Origin: an uncultured Deferribacterales bacterium
GTDB taxonomy: Bacteria; Chrysiogenota; Deferribacteres; Deferribacterales; Mucispirillaceae
Direction of reading: 5' to 3'
Length of the DNA: 32,938 nucleotides
NCBI GenBank assembly: GCA_947853665.1
Contig: CANTXF010000019.1
Location: forward strand, 1 to 32,938
Below, in pieces: positions 15,523 through 22,935 of this stretch (its first letter is position 1; every line of letters begins with the position of its first letter). The notes beneath the pieces are model-generated. The model saw only the letters and a list, made by a program, of their open reading frames with translations. It was not told the origin of the DNA and searched no databases. A program made the position numbers and the translations under genes.

Positions 15523-16097
15523 ATCTGTTTGAATTGATAAAACGCCGCCGTTCTGTCCGCAAATATGAAAACAGGCAGATTAAACGGGAAGATTTGGAGA
15601 AAATAACGGAAGCGGGGCTTTACGCCCCAAGCGCTGGCGGCGGGCAGAGAACCGTGATCGTGGCCGTCTGTAACAGGGAGCTTTGCGAAATAATAGGGAA
15701 ACTGAATATAGCCAAGTTTGACCGGAAAAATTTATCCGGCTTCCGCGTGTCTTCCGAGCAGCCCAGCATTATCGACGACCCGTCCATAAAAAGCGGTTTT
15801 TACGGCGCTCCGGCCGTCTGCGCCGTTTTCGGGCCGAAAAACTTTTTATACAGCGTGCCGGACGCTTTCTGCTGCGCGGAAAACATGGTTTTGGCCGCTG
15901 CGGAGCTGGGGCTTGCGTCCTGCATTGTGGCGCGGGGTGAGGAAACTTTTGAAAACGAGCGGGGAGCGGCTTTTTTAAAGGAGTGGGAAATTCCGGAAAA
16001 TTATACGGCCCGCTGTTTCGTTCTGCTCGGATATTGCAGAGGCGAGTATCCGGCCGTTAAGGCAAGAAAGGAAAACCGCCTTAAAATCATAGAATGA
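15519..16097 (+). CDS. Nitroreductase-family flavoprotein of the peptide cluster
   Basis: A 192-residue FMN-dependent nitroreductase-fold protein. The N-terminus LIKRRRSVRKYENRQI is the FMN-phosphate-binding signature of this family, followed by YAPSAGGGQRTVIVAV and, near the C-terminus, AAELGLASCIVARGEE and a conserved VLLGYCRGEYP segment. It starts at ATG 15519 inside the stop of the radical SAM gene (ATGA overlap, with GAGGTAAGGA upstream), so the two are translationally coupled and very likely work on the same peptide. Relatives in other peptide pathways dehydrogenate residues or azolines. Generic nitroreductase activity is the alternative. It contains eight Cys by my reading, more than usual for the family. 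Confidence 0.87.
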   Translation: MNLFELIKRRRSVRKYENRQIKREDLEKITEAGLYAPSAGGGQRTVIVAVCNRELCEIIGKLNIAKFDRKNLSGFRVSSEQPSIIDDPSIKSGFYGAPAVCAVFGPKNFLYSVPDAFCCAENMVLAAAELGLASCIVARGEETFENERGAAFLKEWEIPENYTARCFVLLGYCRGEYPAVKARKENRLKIIE

Positions 16098-16147
16098 CGG
16101 CGCGCGGAAATATCATGAACGCCTTTGCGGCGCGGTTATTTTAAAAC

Positions 16148-16167
16148 GGCGGCCGGATAGGGCCGCC
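16148..16167 (+). terminator. Hairpin after the nitroreductase gene
   Basis: GGCGGCC (16148-16154) and GGCCGCC (16161-16167) form a perfect GC-rich stem with a six-base loop, 50 bases after the stop. There is no T run. Confidence 0.4.
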
Positions 16168-16213
16168 CCGGCAGAATACCCGCCGTTTGCCGGTACTTTA
16201 AAGGGAGAATACT

Positions 16214-16648
16214 ATGGAATATACTAAAGACAAAGGCGCCTTTTATATCCGCATAGATAAGGGCGAGTACGTTATGGATAAAATAGAGGAAGTGTGCCTG
16301 CGCGAAAATATACGCGCCGGGTATTTCCAAGGGATAGGCGCATGCGATTCTGCTTCTATCTTAACTTACATACCCGATAAAAACGGCTTTGCGGAGCATA
16401 CGGTTTCCGGCATGCTTGAAATGGCGTCTCTTACGGGCAACGTTTCCGCCGCAGGAGACGGGATTTTAATCCACGGCCACGCCGTTTTTTCATATCTGAC
16501 CCCCGGAGGAGCGCCCGCCGTGACGGGAGGCCATTTAAAGGACGCGCGCGTAAGCTATACCGGGGAAATAATACTTAATAAAGCGGATAAGAAAATCGAA
16601 AAAATTGCCGACGCAGAAACGGGAATAGATATATGGAAACTATCTTAG
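16214..16648 (+). CDS. PCC/DUF296 domain protein
   Basis: A 144-residue protein that is one whole PCC (plants and prokaryotes conserved, DUF296) domain. Diagnostic features are the RIDKGEYVMDKIEEVCLRENI start, the Gly-rich QGIGACDSASI strand, then ILIHGHAVFS and VTGGHL, whose His residues cluster in known trimeric structures. In plants the domain goes with AT-hooks; free bacterial versions have no settled function. A GGGAG ribosome site lies a few bases before the ATG. It lies 116 bases after the nitroreductase gene on the same strand, with a hairpin between, so membership of the peptide cluster is uncertain. Confidence 0.88.
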   Translation: MEYTKDKGAFYIRIDKGEYVMDKIEEVCLRENIRAGYFQGIGACDSASILTYIPDKNGFAEHTVSGMLEMASLTGNVSAAGDGILIHGHAVFSYLTPGGAPAVTGGHLKDARVSYTGEIILNKADKKIEKIADAETGIDIWKLS

Positions 16649-16925
16649 CGAAAACCTCTTGTATAAAATATGGCGGATATTTCCTGACGCCTTGCCTGTA
16701 CCGGCGTAAAATTGCCGGAAGCCTTTATAACCGGGCCGGCAGCGGAGCGTAATATAATTATATGCGGAAAGTTTTTATCTCCGCGGAGCGCGGCCTTAAT
16801 TAAGACCCGCCGGAGAAAGGTATTATAAAGCCTTATGCCGGTTTAGCCGCCGCCGGGATAAAACGCCGGCGGGCAAAAATACCCTCCGGCGTTTTATCCC
16901 ATCCGGTTTATATAAAAGAGGGAGA
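16649..16925. other. Intergenic region with a long inverted repeat
   Basis: No gene is supported here. It holds a short CCGGC/GCCGG hairpin near 16700 and the strong inverted repeat at 16855-16900. Confidence 0.6.
16855..16900. terminator. 15-bp perfect inverted repeat, likely bidirectional terminator
   Basis: GGGATAAAACGCCGG (16855-16869) and CCGGCGTTTTATCCC (16886-16900) are exact inverted repeats; the loop also holds GGG and CCC that can extend the stem. It lies 25 bases beyond the stop of the minus-strand small peptide gene and about 200 bases after the DUF296 gene. There is no clear T run on either strand. Confidence 0.55.
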
Positions 16926-17066
16926 TCACCTTGCCATATTCACGGCGGCCGTGTCGGAGCCTGCCGCAGCTTCGTTCAGAAGGTAAGAACCGGCCCCGGC
17001 GCAGAATATCATCACAAAACCGGTTACCACCATTAAAGCCAGAAAGTTCTTTTTTATGTTTTCCAT
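16926..17066 (-). CDS. Small single-pass membrane peptide behind a Fur box
   Basis: A 46-residue reading frame: MENIKKNFLALMVV begins it, a hydrophobic stretch runs to about residue 30 (VTGFVMIFCAGAGSYLL), and the tail NEAAAGSDTAAVNMAR is polar. The shape is that of a small membrane peptide with a positively charged N-terminus. The ribosome-binding site is weak (GGA a few bases upstream). Support for it being real comes from its position between a well-matched Fur box 25 bases upstream and a strong inverted repeat 25 bases downstream. I do not recognise the family; a role in iron-limited conditions is inference only. Confidence 0.5.
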   Translation of the reverse strand: MENIKKNFLALMVVTGFVMIFCAGAGSYLLNEAAAGSDTAAVNMAR

Positions 17067-17091
17067 AAGTCCGTTCTCATATCAATTTATT

Positions 17092-17110
17092 GATAATGAT
17101 TGTTAATATC
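17092..17110. promoter_or_regulatory. Fur box
   Basis: GATAATGATTGTTAATATC matches the 19-base Fur consensus GATAATGATAATCATTATC at 15 positions, including the whole left half. It lies 25 bases upstream of the small minus-strand peptide gene. No siderophore or iron transport gene is adjacent. Confidence 0.65.
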
Positions 17111-17493
17111 ATATAAAGACGCCTTATGTCAAGCAAAAAAATATGCTGCCCCTATATCTGCGCCGGTTCGCATTGGGATAGGAACGGCCTCGTAATTTTT
17201 TATCGCGGCCATATCCTTACGCATATCAACGTAAAGTTATGGAAAATATTTATAATACGGCGGCTTGCTCCAGGGCAATGGATGATAAGACCAAAACATT
17301 TTACAAGACGCTCTATTAATGGGCGAACGCTTGAATCCGCCCTGCCGCGGAGGTTTTATTATAAATGTTTTTGACTCATGATTTTATTCGCGTGAATTTT
17401 CCGCCCGGTCTTATGTCTGTTGACAGTAGGAGAGGTGTATACTATATTGGCAATATATATTTGTATATATATAATAAAATCCGGAGGAATCAG
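17111..17493. other. Intergenic region ahead of the second molybdo-oxidoreductase operon
   Basis: No convincing gene is present. An 82-codon frame at 17126-17374 has no ribosome site and no protein-like composition. The right end holds the promoter at 17420-17448 and an AT-rich leader. Confidence 0.6.
17420..17448 (+). promoter_or_regulatory. Sigma-70-type promoter of the second molybdo-oxidoreductase operon
   Basis: TTGACA (17420-17425) and TATATT (17443-17448) are separated by exactly 17 bases, 45 bases before the start codon. It is the best promoter match in the window. Confidence 0.7.
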
Positions 17494-20133
17494 ATGGGAA
17501 ATAACGGAGATACCGGACTTAAAGGCGTAACGAGGCGCGGTTTTCTTAAACGCGCGCAGGCGTTCGCTTTGCTGGCGGCGGCTGGGCCGTCGCTTGAAAA
17601 TTCTCTCGCTTCGGCGGCGGAACGGGCGGTGGAGACCGTGCCGAACCCGTCCTTCGACAGGGACGTAAAAGTAATCAACACTCATCACAGGATACACTGC
17701 CACGGCTCCTGTATGCTGAAAGCCTATGTCAAAAACGGAAGGCTCGTGCGGCTTGCGTCTATGGGGGACGTTCCGCGGGAAGGCTCCGTAAAGGCGGACG
17801 AGGATATTCTGCACGGCCAGCGCAGGGCCTGCCCAAGAGGTCTGGCGGAGAAAAAACGCCTTTATTCTCCCGACAGGCTTAAATATCCCATGAAGCAGAC
17901 CCTTGAGCGGGGCAACCCGGCGGGGTTCGTGCGTATTTCCTGGAAGGAGGCGGCTTCTTCCGTTGGCAAATGGCTTAAAGAAATGAAGGAAAGGGAAAAG
18001 ACGCTGGGCTATATGCCGGTATGGGCGGCGGGAGATTCCCCGGCCCAGTATATGGGCGTTACCCTAGGCACCTACGGCCACCATTCGGCAGGCAACGAGA
18101 TGGACGCCATGCACGCCGTTATCGGCCCCAAGGTTCAGGGAAATCCGCCGCGGGATATACTCAATTCCAAGCTCATAATAATATGGTCCACCGATACGAG
18201 AACTACCCAGCCGCAGCACACTTTTCTCCTTGCGAAAGCTAAAGAAGCGGGTATTCCCATAGTTGTGGTGGATACAAGATATACGGACACTGCCGCTTCT
18301 TTTGGCACCGGAGCGGGCAAAGCGCCGGGCTGGATACCCGTAAGGCCGGGGACGGACGCCGCCATGCTTTCCGCCATGGCTTACGTTATTTATAAAAAGA
18401 AACTGTTCGATGAAAAATTCATAAAGGAATACTGCTTCGGGTTTTATCCGGGCGATAAAACGGTAAGCGATTCGCCGGCTAAAAACCCGGTTACAGGAGA
18501 GCCTTATAAAGGCAAAACCTTCGTTACTCCGGAAGGCTGCTCTTTTGTGGAGTATCTTGAAGGTCTCGAAAAGGAGCATAAAAGCTACGCGGGCGTTCTT
18601 AAATGGGCGTCTTCCCTTACGGGCGCCGCTCCGGATGTTATAGAGTCCCTCGCGACGGAATACGCCAAGGCGCAGGCCGCGTCCTTTTTCTGCGGGTGGA
18701 CGACCGGCGGGGCTCAGAGGACTAACGGCGGCCTTTACTATACATGGCTTCTTATAGGCCTTGCCGCCATGACCGGCAATATCGGCAGAAGGGGAGGCGG
18801 CTTCGGCATGGTGTGCCCCCACGAAGGATATAAAATATCCCTGGGCAAAGGGCCTGCCGTTACCGATAAGAAAAAGCACAAGCAGATACTTTTTTCCACC
18901 TTTTTCAGCTCGGAAGTGATAACGTCCGGGCGGGACAGGCGTTCCGCCGCGGAGCTGCGCGACGACGTAAAACGTATGAACGGCATAGACCTTGGCGAAG
19001 ACCCCAGGCTTAAAATCGAAATGATATACCGCGGGGCCGGTTCCGCCGACATATTTAACCAGCGCGCTGGCGTCAATAAAAAGCTCGAGGCCTGGAAAAA
19101 GGTAAAATATATCGTTTCCTACGAGTTTCACATGAGTTCCACCGCCAGGTGGAGCGATATAGTGCTTCCGGCTTCCATGAATCTTGAGCAGTCGTTTTTT
19201 ACCAACGGCCAGATGAACGGCGAGCTGGACGTGGCTAACAAAGTTTCCGAAACCCTTTACGAATGTAAAACCGACGCGGAGATAAACTCCCTTATAGCGA
19301 AGGAAGTTGGCATAGAGCTTAAAACGTACGACGATATCGAGGTTATGAAAGCCCAGTGGAAGGGAGCCTCCATACCGGAAAAATATAAACAGATAAACCC
19401 CGATATGAAGCTGCCTTCTTTTGAGGAAATGGTGAAAAACGCCGAGTGCAGGCTTCCCGTGCCTCTCGATAAAACGTGGATAGACACGGCGTCCTACAAG
19501 CCGGGCCAGTTTCATACGGATACGGGGAAGATAAATTTTTATTCCCCTTTCCTTGCGGAAAGAAAAAGGGTGCAGAGCGGGGTATGCAGGGCGCAGTACG
19601 TGCGGCCGGCAGAAGGCTACGAGGATATTCTCGAGGGCAAAAAAGGCGCCAAGGGCGTTAAATACGGCCTGCAATTCATTACGCCCCACGTTATACACCG
19701 CTCCCACTCGTCTTTCGACACCGTGTCTCTTTTGAGGGAAACTTTTGAGGATTCCGTCGAGATAAACCCGGCCGACGCCGCCAAACGGGGCATAAAAGAC
19801 GGCCAGACGGTTTACGTTTACAACGATTCCGGCTGCGTAAAGCTCCCCGCCAGGGTAACTAAACGTATAATGCCCGGAGTAGTCGCCATATACGAAGGCA
19901 GGCACTATTCGCCCGATTACGGAGATATGTACGAGGCGATGCTCGATACCGACGGTTCGGGAAAATTAAGGCCGGTAAAGGTGCCGGTGGATAAAGGGGC
20001 GAACGTTTCCACCATAACCGCGGATATTGAATCCGGAGCCGGCGACCCGCTTATAAGCGCCGTTACAAACAAATCCGGCGGTTTTGCCGCCGGCGGTATG
20101 CTGTGCGAAGTAAGCGCGCAAAAACTCGTGTAG
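17494..20133 (+). CDS. DmsA-like Tat-exported molybdopterin oxidoreductase
   Basis: An 879-residue catalytic subunit of the DMSO reductase superfamily, DmsA branch. Residues 13-19 (TRRGFLK) are a Tat signal. The 4Fe-4S site is His65-x3-Cys69-x3-Cys73-x39-Cys113: the first ligand, Cys in E. coli DmsA, is His, as in NarG. RLKYPMK, VVDTRYTDTAASFG and WIPVRPGTDAA are DmsA-like motifs. Ser198 (GHHSAG) falls where the Mo-binding Ser of DMSO reductase is expected by recalled alignment. The C-terminal half ends with the pterin-binding domain (HSSFDTVSL, VYVYNDSG). ATG 17494 has GGAGG upstream; longer frames do not. Ferredoxin and chaperone genes follow. An S- or N-oxide reductase is the best guess; the true substrate is open. 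Confidence 0.88.
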   Translation: MGNNGDTGLKGVTRRGFLKRAQAFALLAAAGPSLENSLASAAERAVETVPNPSFDRDVKVINTHHRIHCHGSCMLKAYVKNGRLVRLASMGDVPREGSVKADEDILHGQRRACPRGLAEKKRLYSPDRLKYPMKQTLERGNPAGFVRISWKEAASSVGKWLKEMKEREKTLGYMPVWAAGDSPAQYMGVTLGTYGHHSAGNEMDAMHAVIGPKVQGNPPRDILNSKLIIIWSTDTRTTQPQHTFLLAKAKEAGIPIVVVDTRYTDTAASFGTGAGKAPGWIPVRPGTDAAMLSAMAYVIYKKKLFDEKFIKEYCFGFYPGDKTVSDSPAKNPVTGEPYKGKTFVTPEGCSFVEYLEGLEKEHKSYAGVLKWASSLTGAAPDVIESLATEYAKAQAASFFCGWTTGGAQRTNGGLYYTWLLIGLAAMTGNIGRRGGGFGMVCPHEGYKISLGKGPAVTDKKKHKQILFSTFFSSEVITSGRDRRSAAELRDDVKRMNGIDLGEDPRLKIEMIYRGAGSADIFNQRAGVNKKLEAWKKVKYIVSYEFHMSSTARWSDIVLPASMNLEQSFFTNGQMNGELDVANKVSETLYECKTDAEINSLIAKEVGIELKTYDDIEVMKAQWKGASIPEKYKQINPDMKLPSFEEMVKNAECRLPVPLDKTWIDTASYKPGQFHTDTGKINFYSPFLAERKRVQSGVCRAQYVRPAEGYEDILEGKKGAKGVKYGLQFITPHVIHRSHSSFDTVSLLRETFEDSVEINPADAAKRGIKDGQTVYVYNDSGCVKLPARVTKRIMPGVVAIYEGRHYSPDYGDMYEAMLDTDGSGKLRPVKVPVDKGANVSTITADIESGAGDPLISAVTNKSGGFAAGGMLCEVSAQKLV

Positions 20134-20142
20134 GAGCTTTTT

Positions 20143-20832
20143 ATGAAACAGTGGGGATTTTATTTCGACCAGACAAGGTGCGTCGCGTGCAAAACGTGCG
20201 TTATAGCCTGCAAAGAATGGAACGAGCATAAAAGGGGCGATATAAAGGTAAATCCGGAGTACGACGCTTCATCCGATTATACGGTGAAGGGAAAGGTCGT
20301 ACTTCCGGGGGCGGAGGAGATACGCCGCCGTCACATGAAAGAAAACTGGAGAAGGGTATCGGCGGACGAATACGGGGATTTCCCGCAGGTGAGCGTGCTT
20401 AATCTTTCCGTGTCGTGCAACCATTGCGATAACCCGGCCTGTATTCCCGCGTGCCCGGTTGAAGCCATTAGCAAGGACCAGGAGCGGGGCGTGGTGTTTT
20501 CCGACCCGTCTAAATGTATTTCCTGCGGTTCGTGTCTCGAAGCCTGCCCCTGGGACGCGCCCCAGTTTTACGACGAAAAATTCAGCGATTACGATGAGGA
20601 CGACCCGGCGCGCCCCCGCATGACCAAGTGCGACTTATGCCGGGACCGTATCTTGGAAGGGCTGAAACCAGCGTGCGTGGCCGCCTGCCCCGCAAGGGCC
20701 CTGGACGCCGGGCCTGTGGAGGAGCTGAAAGCCAGATATAAAGGCGCTTCCGCCGTTGCAGGCAATTTTAATTCCGACAGGATAAAAGTGCAGAAACCCA
20801 ATATACTCTTTAAGGCTAAAAAAATTGGATAA
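20143..20832 (+). CDS. DmsB-like 4Fe-4S ferredoxin subunit
   Basis: A 229-residue four-cluster ferredoxin. Cysteine groups are CVACKTCVIACKEW, CNHCDNPACIPACPVEA, CISCGSCLEACPWDAPQF and CDLCRDR...CVAACPARALDAG, in DmsB order. It begins MKQWGFYFDQTRC, very like E. coli DmsB. Such subunits pass electrons from a membrane anchor to the catalytic subunit. An insertion of about 40 residues (30-85) lies between the first and second groups, a usual place for it in DmsB. The gene begins nine bases after the catalytic gene and overlaps the chaperone gene. No anchor gene follows, so its electron donor is not in this operon. Confidence 0.93.
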   Translation: MKQWGFYFDQTRCVACKTCVIACKEWNEHKRGDIKVNPEYDASSDYTVKGKVVLPGAEEIRRRHMKENWRRVSADEYGDFPQVSVLNLSVSCNHCDNPACIPACPVEAISKDQERGVVFSDPSKCISCGSCLEACPWDAPQFYDEKFSDYDEDDPARPRMTKCDLCRDRILEGLKPACVAACPARALDAGPVEELKARYKGASAVAGNFNSDRIKVQKPNILFKAKKIG

Positions 20833-21397
20833 AGACGCGGCGAAAGCAGTAGAGGCGGTTTACTCCCTGTTTTCCAGGGGGTTCGCCCGCCCTCTCGACG
20901 GCTTGTTTTTTAAAGACTGGGACGCCGTCCTTCCCCTGCTGACGAGGCTTACGCCGGAAGCGGAGGAATATCTTAACGCCGTCAGCCGGTTCGGAAGGCA
21001 AACGGATACGGAGGAAATGAACAGGCTTTATTCCTCCCTGTTTCTGACTGGGGCTTTCGGAAAAATACTGTCTCCCTGCGAGTCCGTCTACCTGTCTGAC
21101 GAAGGGCTTGTAATGCAGGAGCAGAGGGATCAGGTGCTTTACGAATACGCGGAGCGTAAAATGGGGCTTGGCCCTTCCTTTAACGAGCCGGAGGACCATA
21201 TTGCGGCGGAGCTTTCCTTTGCGGCGGCTTTGGCCGGGGACAACGGGGCGCGGGGAGAATTTCTGAAAAATCACCCCCTTAAATGGACGGGCCTTTTTGA
21301 AAAAGACCTGGAACGTTTTGGAGGCGGGGTCTATCTGGATATTACCCGCTCGGCGCGTATTTTTATGGAGTTTGACGCGGAAGTTTTATCCGTTTAG
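20825..21397 (+). CDS. TorD/DmsD-type maturation chaperone for the molybdoenzyme
   Basis: A 190-residue, mainly helical cytoplasmic protein of the TorD family. The hallmark is residues 80-140: EEMNRLYSSLF, SPCESVYLSDEGLVM and NEPEDHIAAELSFAA, where the E-P-x-DHI-x2-EL pattern is diagnostic. These chaperones bind the Tat signal of the catalytic subunit and keep it back until the Mo cofactor is in place. The start is TTG at 20825, overlapping the ferredoxin stop by eight bases, with AAGG upstream; the next Met is too far inside the fold. It is the last gene of the operon and is followed by a hairpin. Confidence 0.87.
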   Translation: MDKDAAKAVEAVYSLFSRGFARPLDGLFFKDWDAVLPLLTRLTPEAEEYLNAVSRFGRQTDTEEMNRLYSSLFLTGAFGKILSPCESVYLSDEGLVMQEQRDQVLYEYAERKMGLGPSFNEPEDHIAAELSFAAALAGDNGARGEFLKNHPLKWTGLFEKDLERFGGGVYLDITRSARIFMEFDAEVLSV

Positions 21398-21407
21398 GAT
21401 CTTGCCC

Positions 21408-21435
21408 GGCGGGAGGTTTTTTGCGGCCTCCCGCC
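21408..21435 (+). terminator. Hairpin after the chaperone gene
   Basis: GGCGGGAGG (21408-21416) pairs with CCTCCCGCC (21427-21435) around a ten-base T-rich loop, 10 bases after the stop. There is no T run after the stem. Confidence 0.55.
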
Positions 21436-21776
21436 TTAACTGTTTCAGCCTGCCGTATTCTTCCGCCGATACCGGTTCCATCCGTTCGGCTGGGCCTCCC
21501 TGCCGCCTGCGCCTGTTGCTGCGGCCGCCCGATTAGAAGGCTGCGTTCCCCGCGGGGCGTTTTGATCCGCAGTCTTTCAGCGATCGGTATGGATAGCCGC
21601 GCCGTTCCGGTGAAACGGCCGCCGGTAATCCTTTCGCCTTTGGGAAATAATGTTTTTTAGAATTTTTATCGTTATTCGCTATCGCCGCCTCCTTTCGCGC
21701 AGGTTTTCATGCGTTGTTAAACCTTTGAGCAAGCTCCGGGTCAAGGATTTTTATATTTCAGGCGCGGCGGATAAAA
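21436..21776. other. Region without a supported gene, possible coding remnant
   Basis: No frame has a good start and length. On the minus strand one frame stays open for about 90 codons without a normal start codon and contains ITGGRFTGTARLSIPI, and another yields a 31-codon frame (MEPVSAEEYGRLKQL...) that overlaps the end of the chaperone gene. These may be remnants of a decayed gene or chance. Confidence 0.3.
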
Positions 21777-21805
21777 AAAGACGGAAGCGCGCGGCTTCCG
21801 TCTTT
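21777..21805 (-). terminator. Rho-independent terminator of the Pro/Ala-rich protein gene
   Basis: AAAGACGGAAGC (21777-21788) and GCTTCCGTCTTT (21794-21805) form a perfect 12-bp stem. On the minus strand it is followed by seven T, 40 bases after the stop of the minus-strand gene. Confidence 0.85.
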
Positions 21806-21845
21806 ATAAAGTTTTTTTGCGGTGTTTTTTCGCGGTTCAAACCGT

Positions 21846-22343
21846 TTACTGAACGCCTGTTTGAACTGGAGCGGTTTGAGGGGCGTTTGCGCTTTGGGGC
21901 TGGGCCGCCGGGTTTGCCGCCTGCGCGTCGGGCGCCTGCGCCTGCCCGCCGGGATAAGGGGCTGCCGGAGCCTGAACTCCCGGATATGCCGGATAAGCGC
22001 CCTGAGGGGCGGCTCCGTTTACGGCGGGAGTCTGCTGCGGGGGCGTTGGGCTGTAAAGGTTGTGTTTCTCCGCGTATTTGCGCCAGTAGCGGCAGGTAAA
22101 GCTCCAATCCTCATACCCCAGTATGCAGCCGTAGTAATCTTCAAGGTAATCGTCGTAATCGTCCCTTACATACCAGGGCACGGATACCATAGGCGGCGGA
22201 GGAGGCAGGGAGACCACCCACATTCCGTTATACGGGTTGTAATAGGGCCCCTGGCCCACAGGCATATAATAGTCGTCGGCGAAAGCCGCTCCCGCCCCGC
22301 AGAGCATTATAAGGGCAAAAAACAATAGCCTTGCTTTTTTCAT
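21846..22343 (-). CDS. Secreted Tyr- then Pro/Ala/Gln-rich protein of unknown function
   Basis: A 165-residue exported protein I do not recognise. Residues 1-22 are a Sec signal (MKKARLLFFALIMLCGAGAAFA). The mature part starts with a Tyr/Pro-rich region (DDYYMPVGQGPYYNPYNGMW and a run of five Pro), then an acidic aromatic stretch with two Cys (DDYDDYLEDYYGC and WSFTC) that may form a disulfide. The last 70 residues are low-complexity Pro, Ala and Gln with PYPG/AYPG units, probably unstructured. GAGGTG precedes the ATG and a strong terminator follows, so it is a real single-gene unit. A periplasmic or surface-associated role is possible; the Cys pair and aromatic core are the only folded-looking part. 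Confidence 0.8.
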   Translation of the reverse strand: MKKARLLFFALIMLCGAGAAFADDYYMPVGQGPYYNPYNGMWVVSLPPPPPMVSVPWYVRDDYDDYLEDYYGCILGYEDWSFTCRYWRKYAEKHNLYSPTPPQQTPAVNGAAPQGAYPAYPGVQAPAAPYPGGQAQAPDAQAANPAAQPQSANAPQTAPVQTGVQ

Positions 22344-22461
22344 AAATACACCTCATTAATTGTGTAAAATAACCTCTTTAACCTGTAAGTCGTAATACGG
22401 CCGTATCAGGTTACAATTTTTTTTTGAACTATACGTTTAATTTTAAAAGGGGCGGAAGTTT

Positions 22462-22851
22462 ATGGTTACGGAAATATCGGCGGCTATAATATCCGACGCG
22501 GCGGGCCGCGTATTGATATGCCGCAGGCCGGAAGGAAAAAATCTGGCGCTTTTGTGGGAGTTTCCCGGCGGGAAAATCGAAAAAGGGGAGACGGCGGAGG
22601 AATGCGCCGTAAGAGAATGTATGGAGGAGCTTGACGCGGAAATAAGCGTTATAAACAAATTCGGCGAGGCCTTTCATTCCTACGGCGGGCGTAAGGTGCA
22701 TATAATTTTTTTCTCCTGCCGGTTAAAAAAGGGGGAGCCGGTAAATAAGGAGCACGCGGAAATAAAATGGGCCAGCCCGGAGGAGCTTGCCGGATACGAT
22801 TTCTGCCCAGCGGACGGGGATATTATAAAACGATTGTCCGGCAAAGGCTAA
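22462..22851 (+). CDS. Nudix hydrolase, MutT-like
   Basis: A 129-residue Nudix pyrophosphatase. The Nudix box is complete: GGKIEKGETAEECAVRECMEEL (about residues 35-56) fits G-x5-E-x7-REU-xEE, with Asp in place of the usual final Gly. The preceding LALLWEFPGGK and the EIKWASPEEL segment match MutT/8-oxo-dGTPase proteins, which cleave oxidised dGTP and so prevent mutation. The ATG has GGGGCGGAAG upstream. It is a single gene between two minus-strand genes. The substrate is inferred from the W-E-F-P-G-G motif; other nucleoside triphosphates are possible. Confidence 0.9.
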   Translation: MVTEISAAIISDAAGRVLICRRPEGKNLALLWEFPGGKIEKGETAEECAVRECMEELDAEISVINKFGEAFHSYGGRKVHIIFFSCRLKKGEPVNKEHAEIKWASPEELAGYDFCPADGDIIKRLSGKG

Positions 22852-22935
22852 AAAGGCCGTTTGCCGGGATTTACCGTTTTGAACCGCGTTTTGCCGGTAC
22901 TTTGATATATTTTATAGGCAAATCGCGCCCGCGGG

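Noticed and set aside
17126-17374. 82-codon plus-strand frame ahead of the DmsA-like gene
   Set aside because: No ribosome site and no recognisable pattern; the stretch contains the operon promoter region instead.
18064-19905. 613-codon open frame on the minus strand opposite the DmsA-like gene
   Set aside because: It is a shadow of the real gene: its plus-strand partner has a Tat signal, metal-site motifs and a good ribosome site, while the antisense protein has no family features.
21650-22099. 149-codon plus-strand frame with Pro/Arg-rich sequence
   Set aside because: It is opposite the secreted Pro/Ala-rich protein gene and runs through that gene's terminator; its composition is the mirror of the real low-complexity tail.
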